NCBI RefSeq assembly: GCF_030209445.1
Contig: NZ_JARVSD010000005.1
Span: 124,001-188,000 of the forward strand
DNA from: Promicromonospora sp. MEB111
GTDB lineage: Bacteria; Actinomycetota; Actinomycetes; Actinomycetales; Cellulomonadaceae
DNA: 64,000 nucleotides
Direction of reading: 5' to 3'
Below are positions 27,080 through 36,969 of the stretch, in pieces. A program made the position numbers and the translations under genes. Each line of letters begins with the position of its first letter. The stretch's first letter is position 1. A model generated the notes under the pieces. The model had not been told where the DNA came from. It made no database searches and saw only the letters and a list, made by a program, of their open reading frames with translations.

Positions 27080-27126
27080 GTTTGCGTTCTCCGGCGCTTT
27101 CAGAAGGTTCCATTCCTCTGTCCGTT

Positions 27127-27142
27127 GTTATCGGATCGTTAC
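27127..27142 (+). promoter_or_regulatory. Shared direct-repeat motif before the LAXTG protein
   Basis: GTTATCGGATCGTTAC carries two half-sites (GTTAT and GTTAC) six bases apart and is the counterpart of the motif at 25518-25533. It lies 111 bases before the start codon. Confidence 0.5.
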
Positions 27143-27253
27143 CATCGCATCAGGTTTTTCCGGTCTACCCCTTTTTCCGGCTATTACCGATCAGGTAGCG
27201 TCGTGGCGTCCCGGGTTCCGGGCCGATGTAGCCGACCAGCTGGAGCAGCTCTC

Positions 27254-28081
27254 ATGAAGCACGCCGCCGTCAAGCCTTCGTCCGTCGCCAGGTCCGCGGC
27301 CACCCGCGTCGTGGCGACGATCGCGCTCGCCACCGCTGCGACCGCCGTCGCCAGCCCGGCGATGGCGCACGAGGGCCGCGGGCACGACGGGCCGGACGGG
27401 CACTCCGCGGGCTATGACCGTGGGCACGACCGCGGGAACGAGCGTGGGCACGACCGCGGCCGGGAGGCCCAGGCCCCGCGCTCGTACCAGCCGGCCAGCT
27501 ACACGGAGCCCGACTACGACGTGCCGCAGTACGGCGGCTCGAAGGACAGCCGGTCCGAGGACGGCGACTGCGGCCGTGGCGCGACGCCCCAGGGCAACCA
27601 GCGCGACTGGACCGACGAGGACCGCGACAGGGTCCGCGAGGCCGTCCAGGAGTTCGTGGAGGAGGCGAACGAGTCCGCCGCCGAGGAGCAGCCGCAGGTC
27701 GTCACCGAGGTCGAGCAGACCGCCACGCCCGCCGAGAAGCCCGCGGTCGTCGAGGCCGAGGCCCCCGCGAAGGTCGTCACCCCCGTGCAGGTCGAGGCGT
27801 CGGAGCCGCCGGCGGCCGTCCAGGCGCCGGGTCAGCAGTGGGAGGGCCCGACCGAGGCGGACACCGCCGGGGCCGAGCTCACCGCCTACGTGCCGAGCGA
27901 GGACACCTCCGTCACGACAGCGCAGCAGTCCGGCTCGCTCACCGAGGCCACGCTGGACGCTCCCGTCCGGCTCGCCACGACCGGCGCCGAGGCCACGGCC
28001 CTGACGTCGGCGGCGGGCGCCCTGGTCCTCGGCGGCGCCGCCTCGCTCCTGGTCGCCCGCCGCAGCCGCATCCGCGCCTGA
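27254..28081 (+). CDS. LAXTG-anchored surface protein, acidic and Pro-rich
   Basis: A 275-residue cell-wall protein. The signal peptide (MKHAAVKPSS to PAMA at 35-38) resembles that of the preceding gene. A His/Arg/Asp/Gly-rich segment with RGHDRGNERGHDRG repeats follows, then an acidic, Pro/Glu/Val-rich central region (about 115-225). The C-terminus is a class E sortase signal: LATTG near 240-244, a hydrophobic helix and the basic tail RRSRIRA. It should be cut at LATTG and linked to peptidoglycan. No sortase gene is in the window. GGAG precedes the ATG at 27254. Ligand or partner unknown. Confidence 0.85.
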   Translation: MKHAAVKPSSVARSAATRVVATIALATAATAVASPAMAHEGRGHDGPDGHSAGYDRGHDRGNERGHDRGREAQAPRSYQPASYTEPDYDVPQYGGSKDSRSEDGDCGRGATPQGNQRDWTDEDRDRVREAVQEFVEEANESAAEEQPQVVTEVEQTATPAEKPAVVEAEAPAKVVTPVQVEASEPPAAVQAPGQQWEGPTEADTAGAELTAYVPSEDTSVTTAQQSGSLTEATLDAPVRLATTGAEATALTSAAGALVLGGAASLLVARRSRIRA

Positions 28082-28127
28082 CCCGACACCGGCGTCCGAC
28101 CGGGCGCCTCGCCGGGACCGTCCGCCC

Positions 28128-29462
28128 CTAGCCGGGGAAGGGCTGCCAGCCCGGTGCGTCCGTACCCCACGGGTGCGCGGGGTGCGGGTAGTCGTCGTAC
28201 CCCGGGAGCACCGGCCGCGCGGTGGTGACGCCCGCGTGCGTCACCGACCCGCTGCCCGACGGCGTCGCGGCGGCCGGGTGCACCGGGTCGCGTCCCGGCA
28301 GGTCCAGGAGCCAGGCGGCGGTGCGCGCGAGCGACACCGCGACGTCGCGGCCGGGTCCGTCGTCGTCCCGGAGCGTGAGGGCGTCCACGACGCCCGCCGC
28401 GAGCAGGTACCCCGAGGCATGGTCGAGCGCCTGGGCGGGCAGTGCGCCGGGCGCCCCGTCGCGGCCCTCCAGCAGCGCGATGCCGCTGGCCGCCTGCACG
28501 ATCGAGTCGAAGCCGCGGCGGTCGGCCCACGGCCCGGCGTCGCCCCAGGCGGACACCCGCCCGGTCACCGCGCCGGCCGGCACCCGGAGGCCGAACGCCT
28601 CGATCGCGCCGGGGCGGTACCCGGTCACGAGCACGTCGGCGGCGTCGAGCAGGTCCTGGGCCGTGCGGCGGTCGCGGGTGTCCCGGAGGTCAAGGACGGC
28701 GCTGCGCTTGCCCTGCCCCGTGTCGAGGTGCTGCCAGCCGATCTCGGCGGGTTCCGGCGGGTCCACCCGCAGCACGTCCGCGCCCAGCAGCGCGAGCGTC
28801 CGCGTGGCGACCGGTCCGGCGATGACCCGGGTCAGGTCGAGCACCCGGACCCCGGCCAGCGGCGCCGCGCCCGGCGGTGCCGCGTCGAGCCCGGGGCGTG
28901 GCGCGTCCCGTCGCGAGCCCGCCGGGCGGTCTCCCGTTCCGGTCGCGGGTTCGCGCGCCTGGGTCCGCACCAGCGGGCCGGACGCCGCGGCGCGCCCCGG
29001 CGCGGATCCCCGCCACTCCTGCTCGGTCCGGACGCGCGCGACGATCGCGCCGGCGTCGGCGGCCCGGTCTTCCAGGTCCTGCGCCGAGAACTCGGCGAGC
29101 CGTTCGGCGAAGGCGGGCCGGCCGACGTCGTCGGGCAGCCCGACGAGCGCCGTCAGGCGGGAGCGGTGGTGCGGGTAGTTCGCGTGCGTGCGGACCCAGC
29201 CGTCGGCCGTGGCGAAGAAGCCGGAGAGCGGGGCGAACCCCTGCACCGGCTGCCCGTCGACGGTGAGGACACGGTCGGACGCGAAGCCGGCGGCGACCCG
29301 GGCGGGGTCGAGCGGGTCCGGGTCGAGCGGGTCCGGGTCGGGCAGGGCCGGGTCGCCCGCGCCCGCCCGGCGGCCCGCTCGTGCGGCCGCGCGCTGCACG
29401 GCGCGGACGGCGTCCAGCGCGAGGTCGAGCACGGGCAGGTGGGCGGCGAGCCAGGGTTCCAC
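28128..29462 (-). CDS. Class III CoA-transferase (CaiB/BaiF) with permuted domain order
   Basis: A 444-residue CoA-transferase-like protein. The usual N-terminal CaiB block, LAGVRVLDLTRVIAGPVATR, begins only near residue 200 and continues through VLVTGYRPGAIEAFGL and GFDSIVQAASGI, where the Asp (about 318) fits the catalytic position. The small domain normally found after this block (ATADGWVRTHANYPHH and RLTALVGLP) comes first, at residues about 60-135. This reads as a circular permutation. A DPLDP repeat sits near residue 45. GTG at 29462 is the start in frame with homology. It faces the DUF5926 gene divergently. Substrate unknown. Confidence 0.78.
   Translation of the reverse strand: MEPWLAAHLPVLDLALDAVRAVQRAAARAGRRAGAGDPALPDPDPLDPDPLDPARVAAGFASDRVLTVDGQPVQGFAPLSGFFATADGWVRTHANYPHHRSRLTALVGLPDDVGRPAFAERLAEFSAQDLEDRAADAGAIVARVRTEQEWRGSAPGRAAASGPLVRTQAREPATGTGDRPAGSRRDAPRPGLDAAPPGAAPLAGVRVLDLTRVIAGPVATRTLALLGADVLRVDPPEPAEIGWQHLDTGQGKRSAVLDLRDTRDRRTAQDLLDAADVLVTGYRPGAIEAFGLRVPAGAVTGRVSAWGDAGPWADRRGFDSIVQAASGIALLEGRDGAPGALPAQALDHASGYLLAAGVVDALTLRDDDGPGRDVAVSLARTAAWLLDLPGRDPVHPAAATPSGSGSVTHAGVTTARPVLPGYDDYPHPAHPWGTDAPGWQPFPG
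29305..29334 (-). repeat. 15-nt tandem duplication in the CoA-transferase gene
   Basis: GGGTCGAGCGGGTCC is present twice in a row (29305-29319, 29320-29334) with part of a third copy. In the protein it gives a DPLDPDPLDP linker, so it is in frame and tolerated. Confidence 0.88.
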
Positions 29463-29550
29463 GGTTCCATCATGGTCCCGTCCGACGGGCTGCCCCGAAA
29501 CATCACCGGCCCGACAGATCTGCGACCATGCGCGCGGATACACTCGCCGC

Positions 29551-30375
29551 ATGGCCAAGAACCCCTCCTCCGACTTCGTGCTCCGGCCCTTCGAAGGTCT
29601 CCCCGGGGAGACCGACTGGGTGGCGATGCGCGAGATCGTCCCGTCGGCGACCGCGACCGCTCGGACCACCGCCGAGTACGGCTCCCGCGACGTCACGGTC
29701 GTGACCCTCCTGCCCGGTGCGTGGACCGCGCTGCACCGTGCCGACGGCACGCTCCTGCTCGCGGTGCAGGGCATCGTCGGGTCGGGCGACGTGAGCCGTG
29801 ACCTCGCCGCCGCCCTGCTGGAGGCGATGGAGCTGGAGCCGGGTACGGCCGTGGAGTCGGGCGAGCTGCCGGGCGAGGGCCCGCGGCTGCAGGACGTGCT
29901 CGACCTGAGCGTGCCGTTCGAGGTCACCGTGCACGACACGTTCGACTACTGGCTCGACCCGAGCGCCGACGTGACGCCGGAGCTCAAGCAGAACCTGGAG
30001 GACGCGGCCGACGGCGCGATCCCGACCGTCAAGGTGTCCTCGGTCGAGTCCGCCTACTGGTGCAGCATGTCCCGTGAGTTCCTCCGCTGGGCGCGTCCCG
30101 AGGCGGAGGACGACGTCATCGACGCGATCTCCCGCCTCCACGCAAAGCGTGAGTCAGGGCTCGCGGGTGGAAGGTTCGTGGGAGCGTTTCGTGCGTCGGG
30201 CCTGGTCGTCCCGGTCTGGGAGCTGCCGAAGGGCACCGAGGCCGCGGACCTGGAGGGTCCCGTCGCCGAGCTCGGCGAGAAGCTCGCGAAAGCACTTTCC
30301 ATCAAGGAGCCGCTTGATGCGAACGAGCGACGCGCAAGAGCAGGTATCGTCTCTCGCCAGGTCACCCTGCGCTAG
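29551..30375 (+). CDS. DUF5926 family protein
   Basis: A 274-residue protein widespread in actinobacteria and of unknown function. The opening DFVLRPFEGLPGETDWVAMREIVPSATA and the central FDYWLDPSADVTPELKQNLEDAA, then YWCSMSREFLRWARPEAEDD, are characteristic of the family. It is soluble, acidic and has no catalytic motif I can name. ATG at 29551 is chosen because family members start shortly before this conserved block; no strong ribosome site precedes it, so a leaderless or short-leader transcript is possible. Divergent from the CoA-transferase gene. Confidence 0.85.
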   Translation: MAKNPSSDFVLRPFEGLPGETDWVAMREIVPSATATARTTAEYGSRDVTVVTLLPGAWTALHRADGTLLLAVQGIVGSGDVSRDLAAALLEAMELEPGTAVESGELPGEGPRLQDVLDLSVPFEVTVHDTFDYWLDPSADVTPELKQNLEDAADGAIPTVKVSSVESAYWCSMSREFLRWARPEAEDDVIDAISRLHAKRESGLAGGRFVGAFRASGLVVPVWELPKGTEAADLEGPVAELGEKLAKALSIKEPLDANERRARAGIVSRQVTLR

Positions 30376-30498
30376 TCCGGACGCCCCGGCCGGTCGCGCG
30401 CGAGCGGCCCGGAACGCGTCGGCAGTCACCGCGGATCGCCACGAGCGGCCCAGGTTTCGGCAACTAGCGGACCAAGGGAGTAGGATTCCAGGGGTAAA

Positions 30499-30521
30499 CC
30501 TTTGCACTCACCAAGCAAAGG
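30499..30521 (+). promoter_or_regulatory. Small hairpin in the leader of the GT2 gene
   Basis: CCTTTGC (30499-30505) and GCAAAGG (30515-30521) form a seven-base inverted repeat 49 bases before the GTG start. The gap 30376-30570 contains no gene; this is the only structure seen in it. Confidence 0.35.
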
Positions 30522-30570
30522 GCTATCCGAACACCCACCAAGGCAAATCGACGCTTCAGGCAGGACAGGT

Positions 30571-31368
30571 GTGAACGCTCTCCCGGTCGCGAAGACCACG
30601 CGTCCCGGCAATGCACAGGCAGGCAAGAACGTCCAACGGGTGGCGGCCATCATTCCCGCCAAGGACGAGGCCGAACGCATCGCCGCCACCGTGCGCTCTG
30701 CGCGTGCGATCCCCCACGTCGACCTCGTGCTCGTGGTCGACGACGGCTCCGAGGACGACACGCAGCACGTGGCGCGCGCCGCGGGCGCCGTCGTCGTGCG
30801 CCACTCCCACAACCGCGGCAAGGCCGCCGCGATGGAGACCGGTGCGGCGGTGGTGGCGATGCGCGACGCCGACGGTCGACCCCCGCGCCTCCTCATGTTC
30901 ATCGACGGTGACCTCGGCGACACGGCCGTGAACACCGCACCCCTCGTGCGCCCGGTCCGTGAGGGCGTCGCCGACCTCGCGATCGCGCTGCTGCCCAAGC
31001 AGGCCGGCGCCGGTGGCCGGGGCGTCGTCGTCGGCGCGTCCCGCCGGGCGATCGAGGCCATGACCGGCTGGAGCCCGTCGCAGCCGCTGTCCGGCATGCG
31101 GTGCCTCACCCGCGAGGCGTTCGAGGCGGCCACGCCGCTCGCCCGCGGCTGGGGCGTCGAGACCGGCATGACCATCGACCTGCTGCGCAAGGGGTACGTC
31201 GCCGTCGAGGTGCCGTGCGACCTCAAGCACCGGGCCTCCGCCAACGACCTCAAGGGTCAGATCCACCGGGCGGCCCAGTACCGCGACGTCCTGCTGGCCG
31301 TGAACGCGCGCAAGATGCGCGGCGCGGTGGACGCCGTGCGGCACGCGGGGTCGAACGTCCGCAGCTGA
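30571..31368 (+). CDS. Family 2 glycosyltransferase
   Basis: A 265-residue GT-A fold enzyme without membrane segments. The nucleotide-sugar region AAIIPAKDEAERIAATV, LVLVVDDGSEDDT and the metal motif LMFIDGDLGD are present; LSGMRCLTREAFEAA and GWGVETGMTIDLLRKGYVAVEVP match the acceptor side of polyprenol-type GT2 enzymes. GTG at 30571, after CAGGACAGGT, begins the part with homology. It heads a same-strand group with a lipid kinase-like gene and a large membrane protein, which suggests lipid-linked glycan or glycolipid synthesis. Sugar and acceptor unknown. Confidence 0.88.
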   Translation: MNALPVAKTTRPGNAQAGKNVQRVAAIIPAKDEAERIAATVRSARAIPHVDLVLVVDDGSEDDTQHVARAAGAVVVRHSHNRGKAAAMETGAAVVAMRDADGRPPRLLMFIDGDLGDTAVNTAPLVRPVREGVADLAIALLPKQAGAGGRGVVVGASRRAIEAMTGWSPSQPLSGMRCLTREAFEAATPLARGWGVETGMTIDLLRKGYVAVEVPCDLKHRASANDLKGQIHRAAQYRDVLLAVNARKMRGAVDAVRHAGSNVRS

Positions 31369-31401
31369 TCGACCTTCAGGCCGGACCCGTACCCTGACCC
31401 C

Positions 31402-32520
31402 ATGGAGTGGCAGGTCTGGCTCGGCATCATCGCGATCGTCATCGGGGTACTGGCACTCGCCGTCGCCGTCGGCGCATGGTCGCAGCAGGCCTGGATGCGT
31501 CGCCGGGACGGGCGGCGCGCGGTGCCGCAGAGCGTGCAGGCGGCCCGGCAGATCGCGGTGGTCGTGAACCCGTCCAAGCTGCACGCGAGCGGGCTGCGCG
31601 CCCGCGTGCGGGCGCACTGTGCGGCGAACGGGCTCCCGGAGCCGCTCTGGTACGAGACCACCATCGAGGATCCCGGCAAGGGACAGGCCCGGCAGGCGCT
31701 GGACGACGGCGCGGACATCGTGATCGCGGCCGGCGGCGACGGCACGGTGCGCGCCGTGGCCGAGACCATGGTCGGCTCGGACAAGCCGATGGGCGTGCTG
31801 CCGGTGGGCACGGGCAACCTCCTGGCGCGCAACCTCGAGCTGCCGCTGACCAGCATGGACGAGGCCCTCGACGTGATCCTGGCCGGGCGCACGCGCGCCA
31901 TCGACGTCGGCTGGCTGCGGGTCGTGGAGTTCGCGGACACCCCGCGCAACGACGAGCACCCCAACCAGCCGGACCACGAGCCCGACACGGACCGCGAGCA
32001 CATCTTCCTGGTCATCGCCGGCCTCGGTTTCGACGCCGCGATGGTCGCCACCGCCGACTCCAACCTGAAGAAGAAGGTGGGCTGGGTGGCCTACTTCGTG
32101 GCGGGGCTGTCCCACATGCAGGCCCGCCGGATGCGCGCCACCCTGCAGCTCGACGACGACCCGCCGGTGGACGCCCGCGCCCGCTCGATCATGGTCGGCA
32201 ACTGCGGCATGCTGCCGGGCGGCGTCACCCTGCTGCCCGACGCCGTGCTCGACGACGGGGTGCTCGACGTGGCCGCCGTCGACGTGCGCGGCGGGGTGCT
32301 CGGCTGGGCCCAGCTCACGCTCGAGATCGCCATGCAGGGGGTGGGGGTGCGGAACGAGCTGCCGGAGAAGCTCGGCCGCATCGACCACACCAAGGCCCGC
32401 CGGGCGCGCATCCGGGTGCCCGCGGGCGAGGAGGCCCAGGTCGACGGGGATCCCCTCGGCCGGGCCGTCGAGGTCGACGTGCGCGTCGAGGCGGGCGCGC
32501 TCCTGGTCCGGGCCCCGTGA
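31402..32520 (+). CDS. Diacylglycerol kinase family lipid kinase
   Basis: A 372-residue member of the DAGK catalytic family with one N-terminal membrane helix (LGIIAIVIGVLALAVAVGAW). The ATP-site motif GGDGT is at residues 111-115 and PVGTGNLLARN follows near 131. VNPSKLHASGLR at about 55 begins the catalytic domain and MVGNCGMLPGGVTLLPDA belongs to its second lobe. Enzymes of this family phosphorylate diacylglycerol, sphingoid bases or undecaprenol. It begins 33 bases after the glycosyltransferase gene and ends 26 before the large membrane protein gene, so co-transcription is likely. Confidence 0.92.
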   Translation: MEWQVWLGIIAIVIGVLALAVAVGAWSQQAWMRRRDGRRAVPQSVQAARQIAVVVNPSKLHASGLRARVRAHCAANGLPEPLWYETTIEDPGKGQARQALDDGADIVIAAGGDGTVRAVAETMVGSDKPMGVLPVGTGNLLARNLELPLTSMDEALDVILAGRTRAIDVGWLRVVEFADTPRNDEHPNQPDHEPDTDREHIFLVIAGLGFDAAMVATADSNLKKKVGWVAYFVAGLSHMQARRMRATLQLDDDPPVDARARSIMVGNCGMLPGGVTLLPDAVLDDGVLDVAAVDVRGGVLGWAQLTLEIAMQGVGVRNELPEKLGRIDHTKARRARIRVPAGEEAQVDGDPLGRAVEVDVRVEAGALLVRAP

Positions 32521-32546
32521 CTCCCGCGGCCATCTACCCTGGGCGG

Positions 32547-35500
32547 GTGAATCCCCGCTCCACACGGGCACTGACCGTGCCCGCGGCCCTCGTCGTGCTC
32601 GTCGCGGCCCTGCTGGGCCTGATCGGCCCGACGACCGCGTCGGCGGCCCCGTGGTCCGTGCCCGCGGCCGGGTCGACGGCGGTGACCGGGACCGGGACCG
32701 CGGACGCCGTCGGGTCCGCGGCCGCAGGCTCCACGCAGGCCGCGGAGCCTCCACCGGCCGCCCCCGTGGTGGTGGTCGGTGTGGCCGGCCTCCGGTGGAC
32801 GGACGTCTCCCGGAGCACGACGCCGAACCTGTGGCACATGATCGGCGGCGGCTCCGTCGCGTCGATCAACGTGCGGACCGCGGCGCCCGCGACGTGCCCG
32901 CTGGACGCGTGGCTCACGCTCTCGGCGGGGAGCCGGACGGTCTCGGCCGGCAGCGCCGAGCGCGCCGACCAGCCGGACCCCGAGGGCGAGGAGCGCGAGG
33001 CCCGCGGGGCGACGTCGTGCACGCCGGTGCCCGAACCCGCGACCGGGTCCGCGCAGGGCTCCGGCGACGCGGAGCCGACGCGCGCCACGGTCGACGACTG
33101 GGCGCAGCTCCCGCAGAAGGACGAGGACGAGGAGGAGGTCGCCGAGCCCGCCGAGCGCGAGAAGGCGCCCGCCCCCGGCCTCCTCGGCGAGATGCTGGAC
33201 GAGGCGGGTGCGTGCTCGACGGCGGTCGGGCCGGGCGCCGCCGTCATGCTCGCCCGTGAGGACGGGACCGTGGGCCGGTACGTCCCCTCGCTGGACGCCT
33301 TGACCCCGGACGGCGCCGAGGGCTCGGCGAGCACCTTCGGTGCCCGTGGCCCGGCCTGGGACGCCGCCCTCACGGACTGCCCCGTGACCGTGATCGACGC
33401 CGGGAGCCTGCCCGAGGGTCCGGAGCGCGCCAAGGCCCTGGAGACCCTGGACGGCACGCTCGGCAGCCTGACCCGGAGCCTGCCCGCCGGCACGCGCGTG
33501 CTCGTGGCGGGCGTCGCGGACACACCGCTCACGCAGCAGGGGCTCCAGGTCGTCGTGGACTGGTTGGTGGACGTCCCCCGGGTGCGTTGGCTGACGTCGG
33601 ACGCGTCGCGCAGCACCGGGTTCGTGCAGCTCACCGACCTCACGGCCACCGCGGCCGAGGCCGCCGGTGCCCTCCCGGACCCCGAGGCCGAGGAGACCGA
33701 GGACGCCGAGCCGGACCCGGCGCTCGAGGAGCCCTCGATCGACGGCTCGCCGATCGAGGTGGGCGAGCCGCGGCGGACCACGGTCGCCCGCACGGTCGAG
33801 AACCGGCAGTACATCAACGTCCTGGCCGACACCATCCCCGCGCAGGTGCCCGCTTTCGCCGGCGTGATCGTCCTGTTCCTGCTGATCGCCGTGCTGGTCC
33901 TGGTGCTGCCGCGCCGCGCCGCGCGTCCGCGGCGGGAGCCCGGGCCGTACCGGCAGCGGCTGGCCCTGAGCGCCGTGCTGCTCGCGGTGTCGGCGCCGGC
34001 GGCGGCGAGCCTGGCGACGCTCTCCCGGTGGTGGGTGTGGCCCGCGCCGGAGTTCGGCCTGGCGCTGTCGCTGACGGCCGCCGCGGTCGCCGTCGCGCTC
34101 ACCGTGCGCGGCGTCTCGCGCCTGCTCCCCGCGGCCCCGTGGCGCAACGCCGTCGCGGCGGCCGGGATCACCTGGCTGGTCTTCACGATCGACGGGGTCA
34201 CCGGCTTCACGCTGCTGCAGGGCTCCCTGCTGGGCCCGTCGCTCGCCACCGCGGACCGCTTCTACGGGTTCTCGGACGTGGCCTTCGTGATCTACGCGGT
34301 GTCCGGGCTCGTCCTCGCGGGCGGGCTCGCGGCCTACGCGGCGCGTCGTCGCACGGCGACGAGTGCCGGCTCGGTGCTCGGTGACGGCGCCCGCGCCCGC
34401 GAGACGCAGCGCCCCACCCGGCCGGTGTGGCTCGGGGTGGCGGCCGTGACCGCCGTCGCGGTCGTGACCGTCGGCGTGGACGCCGCGCCGTACTTCGGGG
34501 ACCGCCTGCGCGGGCTCGCGCTGTTCGTGCCGTTCGCCCTGGTCGCGCTGCTCGCGGCGCGTCCGGACCTGGTGACCCGGTTCCTCGGCGCCCGCGGCTG
34601 GCTCCCGTCCGGCCGGCACACCGAGCCGGTCCGCCGCGTGCCGTCCGCCGTGCTGGGCCTGTCCGGCGCGCTGCTGCTCAGCCTGCTCTTCGCGGCGGCC
34701 GTGCTGCCCGTGCCCGGCGCCGAGGCCGCAGGCGAGGAGTCAGGCTCGCTGAGCAGCGCCGAGCCCGTGGTGCCGCCCGGCGAGAACGTGGTCGTGATCG
34801 GCACGCAGGGCCTGCGCTGGACCGACGTCCAGCCGTCCCTCGACACCGGTACGGCCCCCGCGCCCACCCTCTACGGCATGCTCACCGACGGCGCGGACGC
34901 CGCGGGCCTGACCCTGCCCAACGGGCGCGCGGCGCGCTGCCCGGACAGCGGGTGGCTCAGCCTGTCGGCGGGGCGCCTGGCCGAGGTCGCCGACGAGCGC
35001 GACGCCGACCGGCACTGGATCTGCGACGAGATCACCGTGACGCCGGTGGCGGACGACACGGCGGACGGCGGGGCGGGCGAGAACGGCGCGGACGCCGCCG
35101 GCGAGGACACGGCCGACGCCGCCTCGGCCGGTGCCGGGACCGCGGGAGGCGACCGCCCCGCCGTCGTCGACCAGTGGGACCGGCTGACCGCGCTGCAGCG
35201 CGGCTCCGGCTACGCCGCCCACCCCGGCACGTTCGGGGACGCCCTCGCCGACGAGTGCACGACGGCCGTCGGGCCGGGCGCGGCGGTCGCGCTCGCCGAG
35301 CGGGACGGCAGCGTCGGGCGGTACTTCGACCTCGACGCGGCGCTGGCCGCGGAGTCGGGCGCCTGGGACTGCCCCGTCACGTTCGTGGACGCGGGCTCCG
35401 CGCTGCTGGACGTCGCCGAGCGGGCGGACCTGGAGAAGCAGCCCGACGGCGCCGAGCGGGTCGAGGAGCTCCGCGCCGACCTCGTCGCCGCCGTCGACCT

Positions 35501-36959
35501 CGCGGTGTGGCGCGTGCTGGACGCCGCCCCCGCGGACGCGACCGTGCTCGTGATCGACGTCGCCACCACGCCGGAGCACGCGCTCGAGCTGGGGCCGGCG
35601 CTGGTGCGCCCGTCGGCCAACTACGACGGGCTGCCGCGCTACCTGGCCAGCACGGCGACCCGCACCGAGGGCGTGGCGCGCCTGATGGACGTCCCGGCGG
35701 CGGTGCTCGACGCCGTCGGCGTGGACCTGCCCGCCGACATCGACCCGACGCCGCTGCTGCGCGCCGGGGAGCGCCCCGCCTCGGCCTGGCTCACCGCCGA
35801 CGAGCTCGCGGACATGACGGCGCGCGACCACGTGCGCCGCGACGCGTACATCTGGCTCGTCGACGTGCCGTTCTGGCTGGGCCTCGCCCTGGCGGCGGCC
35901 TGCTGGTGGGTGCCGCGGCGGGTCGCGTTCGTGCCGGGCGGGCTGCGGCGCGCCGCGGTCGTCTCCGCCACGGCGCTGACGGCGCTGCCGGCGGGCGGCT
36001 TCCTCGTCTCCCTCACCGGCTGGTGGCGGTTCGACCTGCCCGTGCTCGCGATCGTGGGCGCCACCCTGCTCGTGACGGCGGCCGTGACCGGGCTGAGCCT
36101 GCTCGCCCCACGACGGCCCCTGTGGGCGGCCCCCGCCGTGGTCGCGGGCATCACGTTCGTCGCGCTCACGCTGGACGCCCTGTTCGGCACACCGCTGAAC
36201 CGGGCGGCACCGCTCGGCTCCGCCCCGACGTTCGGTGCGCGGTTCTACGGCTTCGGCAACCCGACGTTCTCCGTGTACGCGGTGGCGGCGATCGTGCTCG
36301 CGGCCGCGCTGGCGCAGCTCCTCGTGTCACGCGGCAGACGGGTCCTGGCCACCCTGGCCGTCAGCGTCGTGGGCGTGATCGCGATGGCGGTCGACGTCTG
36401 GCCCACCCTCGGGGCGGATCTCGGCGGCGGTCTGGTGCTCGTCCCGGCGTTCGTGGTGGTCGCCACCGCCGCGTCCGGGCTGCGCCTCACCCTCTGGCGC
36501 TTCACCTGGGTCGCGGCGGCCGGCGTCGGCGTGGTGGCCCTCGTGGGTGTCCTGGACTGGCTCCGCCCGCCCGAGTCCCGCTCGCACCTCGGCCGGTTCG
36601 TGGCCCAGGTGGTCGACGGAGAGGCGGTCTCCACCGTGCTGCGCAAGGCGCTGTACGCGCTGAACTCGATCACGGGCGGGCCGGCGGTCTGGGCCACCGT
36701 GGTGATCCTGGTGCTGGTCGGCCTCGCGCTCTTCGGACCGGCGACATGGCGGGAACGCCTGACGCCCGCATGGTTCACGCGCGCGGGGCGGAGCTGGGAG
36801 TTCCTGCGCCCCGCGCTGGTCGCGATGTGGGTGATGGCGGTCCTGGGCTCGCTGGTCAACGACTTCGGACTGCGGATCGCGATGATCGCGCTCATCCCTG
36901 CCGTGCCGCTGCTCACGATGGTCGCGCTGAGGACGAATTCAGAGCGACAGCCCCGTTAG
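32547..36959 (+). CDS. Giant internally duplicated membrane protein, phosphatase-like ectodomains
   Basis: 1,470 residues made of two tandem copies of one module. Each copy has an N-terminal signal-like helix, an outside domain opening with [14 protein letters not shown] (about residue 74) or [14 protein letters not shown] (about 748), resembling alkaline-phosphatase-superfamily starts, and a multi-helix membrane domain. The signature [10 protein letters not shown] is intact in copy two (about 1232) but reads [10 protein letters not shown] in copy one (about 571). The spacing between matching motifs is about 660-675 residues. GTG at 32547 starts a Sec-type leader ending TASAAP. The reading frame is unbroken, so this is a true fusion. 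It precedes serS by ten bases. Function unknown, probably envelope. Confidence 0.82.
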   Translation: MNPRSTRALTVPAALVVLVAALLGLIGPTTASAAPWSVPAAGSTAVTGTGTADAVGSAAAGSTQAAEPPPAAPVVVVGVAGLRWTDVSRSTTPNLWHMIGGGSVASINVRTAAPATCPLDAWLTLSAGSRTVSAGSAERADQPDPEGEEREARGATSCTPVPEPATGSAQGSGDAEPTRATVDDWAQLPQKDEDEEEVAEPAEREKAPAPGLLGEMLDEAGACSTAVGPGAAVMLAREDGTVGRYVPSLDALTPDGAEGSASTFGARGPAWDAALTDCPVTVIDAGSLPEGPERAKALETLDGTLGSLTRSLPAGTRVLVAGVADTPLTQQGLQVVVDWLVDVPRVRWLTSDASRSTGFVQLTDLTATAAEAAGALPDPEAEETEDAEPDPALEEPSIDGSPIEVGEPRRTTVARTVENRQYINVLADTIPAQVPAFAGVIVLFLLIAVLVLVLPRRAARPRREPGPYRQRLALSAVLLAVSAPAAASLATLSRWWVWPAPEFGLALSLTAAAVAVALTVRGVSRLLPAAPWRNAVAAAGITWLVFTIDGVTGFTLLQGSLLGPSLATADRFYGFSDVAFVIYAVSGLVLAGGLAAYAARRRTATSAGSVLGDGARARETQRPTRPVWLGVAAVTAVAVVTVGVDAAPYFGDRLRGLALFVPFALVALLAARPDLVTRFLGARGWLPSGRHTEPVRRVPSAVLGLSGALLLSLLFAAAVLPVPGAEAAGEESGSLSSAEPVVPPGENVVVIGTQGLRWTDVQPSLDTGTAPAPTLYGMLTDGADAAGLTLPNGRAARCPDSGWLSLSAGRLAEVADERDADRHWICDEITVTPVADDTADGGAGENGADAAGEDTADAASAGAGTAGGDRPAVVDQWDRLTALQRGSGYAAHPGTFGDALADECTTAVGPGAAVALAERDGSVGRYFDLDAALAAESGAWDCPVTFVDAGSALLDVAERADLEKQPDGAERVEELRADLVAAVDLAVWRVLDAAPADATVLVIDVATTPEHALELGPALVRPSANYDGLPRYLASTATRTEGVARLMDVPAAVLDAVGVDLPADIDPTPLLRAGERPASAWLTADELADMTARDHVRRDAYIWLVDVPFWLGLALAAACWWVPRRVAFVPGGLRRAAVVSATALTALPAGGFLVSLTGWWRFDLPVLAIVGATLLVTAAVTGLSLLAPRRPLWAAPAVVAGITFVALTLDALFGTPLNRAAPLGSAPTFGARFYGFGNPTFSVYAVAAIVLAAALAQLLVSRGRRVLATLAVSVVGVIAMAVDVWPTLGADLGGGLVLVPAFVVVATAASGLRLTLWRFTWVAAAGVGVVALVGVLDWLRPPESRSHLGRFVAQVVDGEAVSTVLRKALYALNSITGGPAVWATVVILVLVGLALFGPATWRERLTPAWFTRAGRSWEFLRPALVAMWVMAVLGSLVNDFGLRIAMIALIPAVPLLTMVALRTNSERQPR

Positions 36960-36969
36960 GCTCGTCCCC

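Noticed and set aside
32547-36959. Suspected frameshift fusion of two genes into one 1,470-codon frame
   Set aside because: The frame is continuous, the second module has no ribosome site or good start at its border, and codon use is uniform, so a genuine fusion is preferred.
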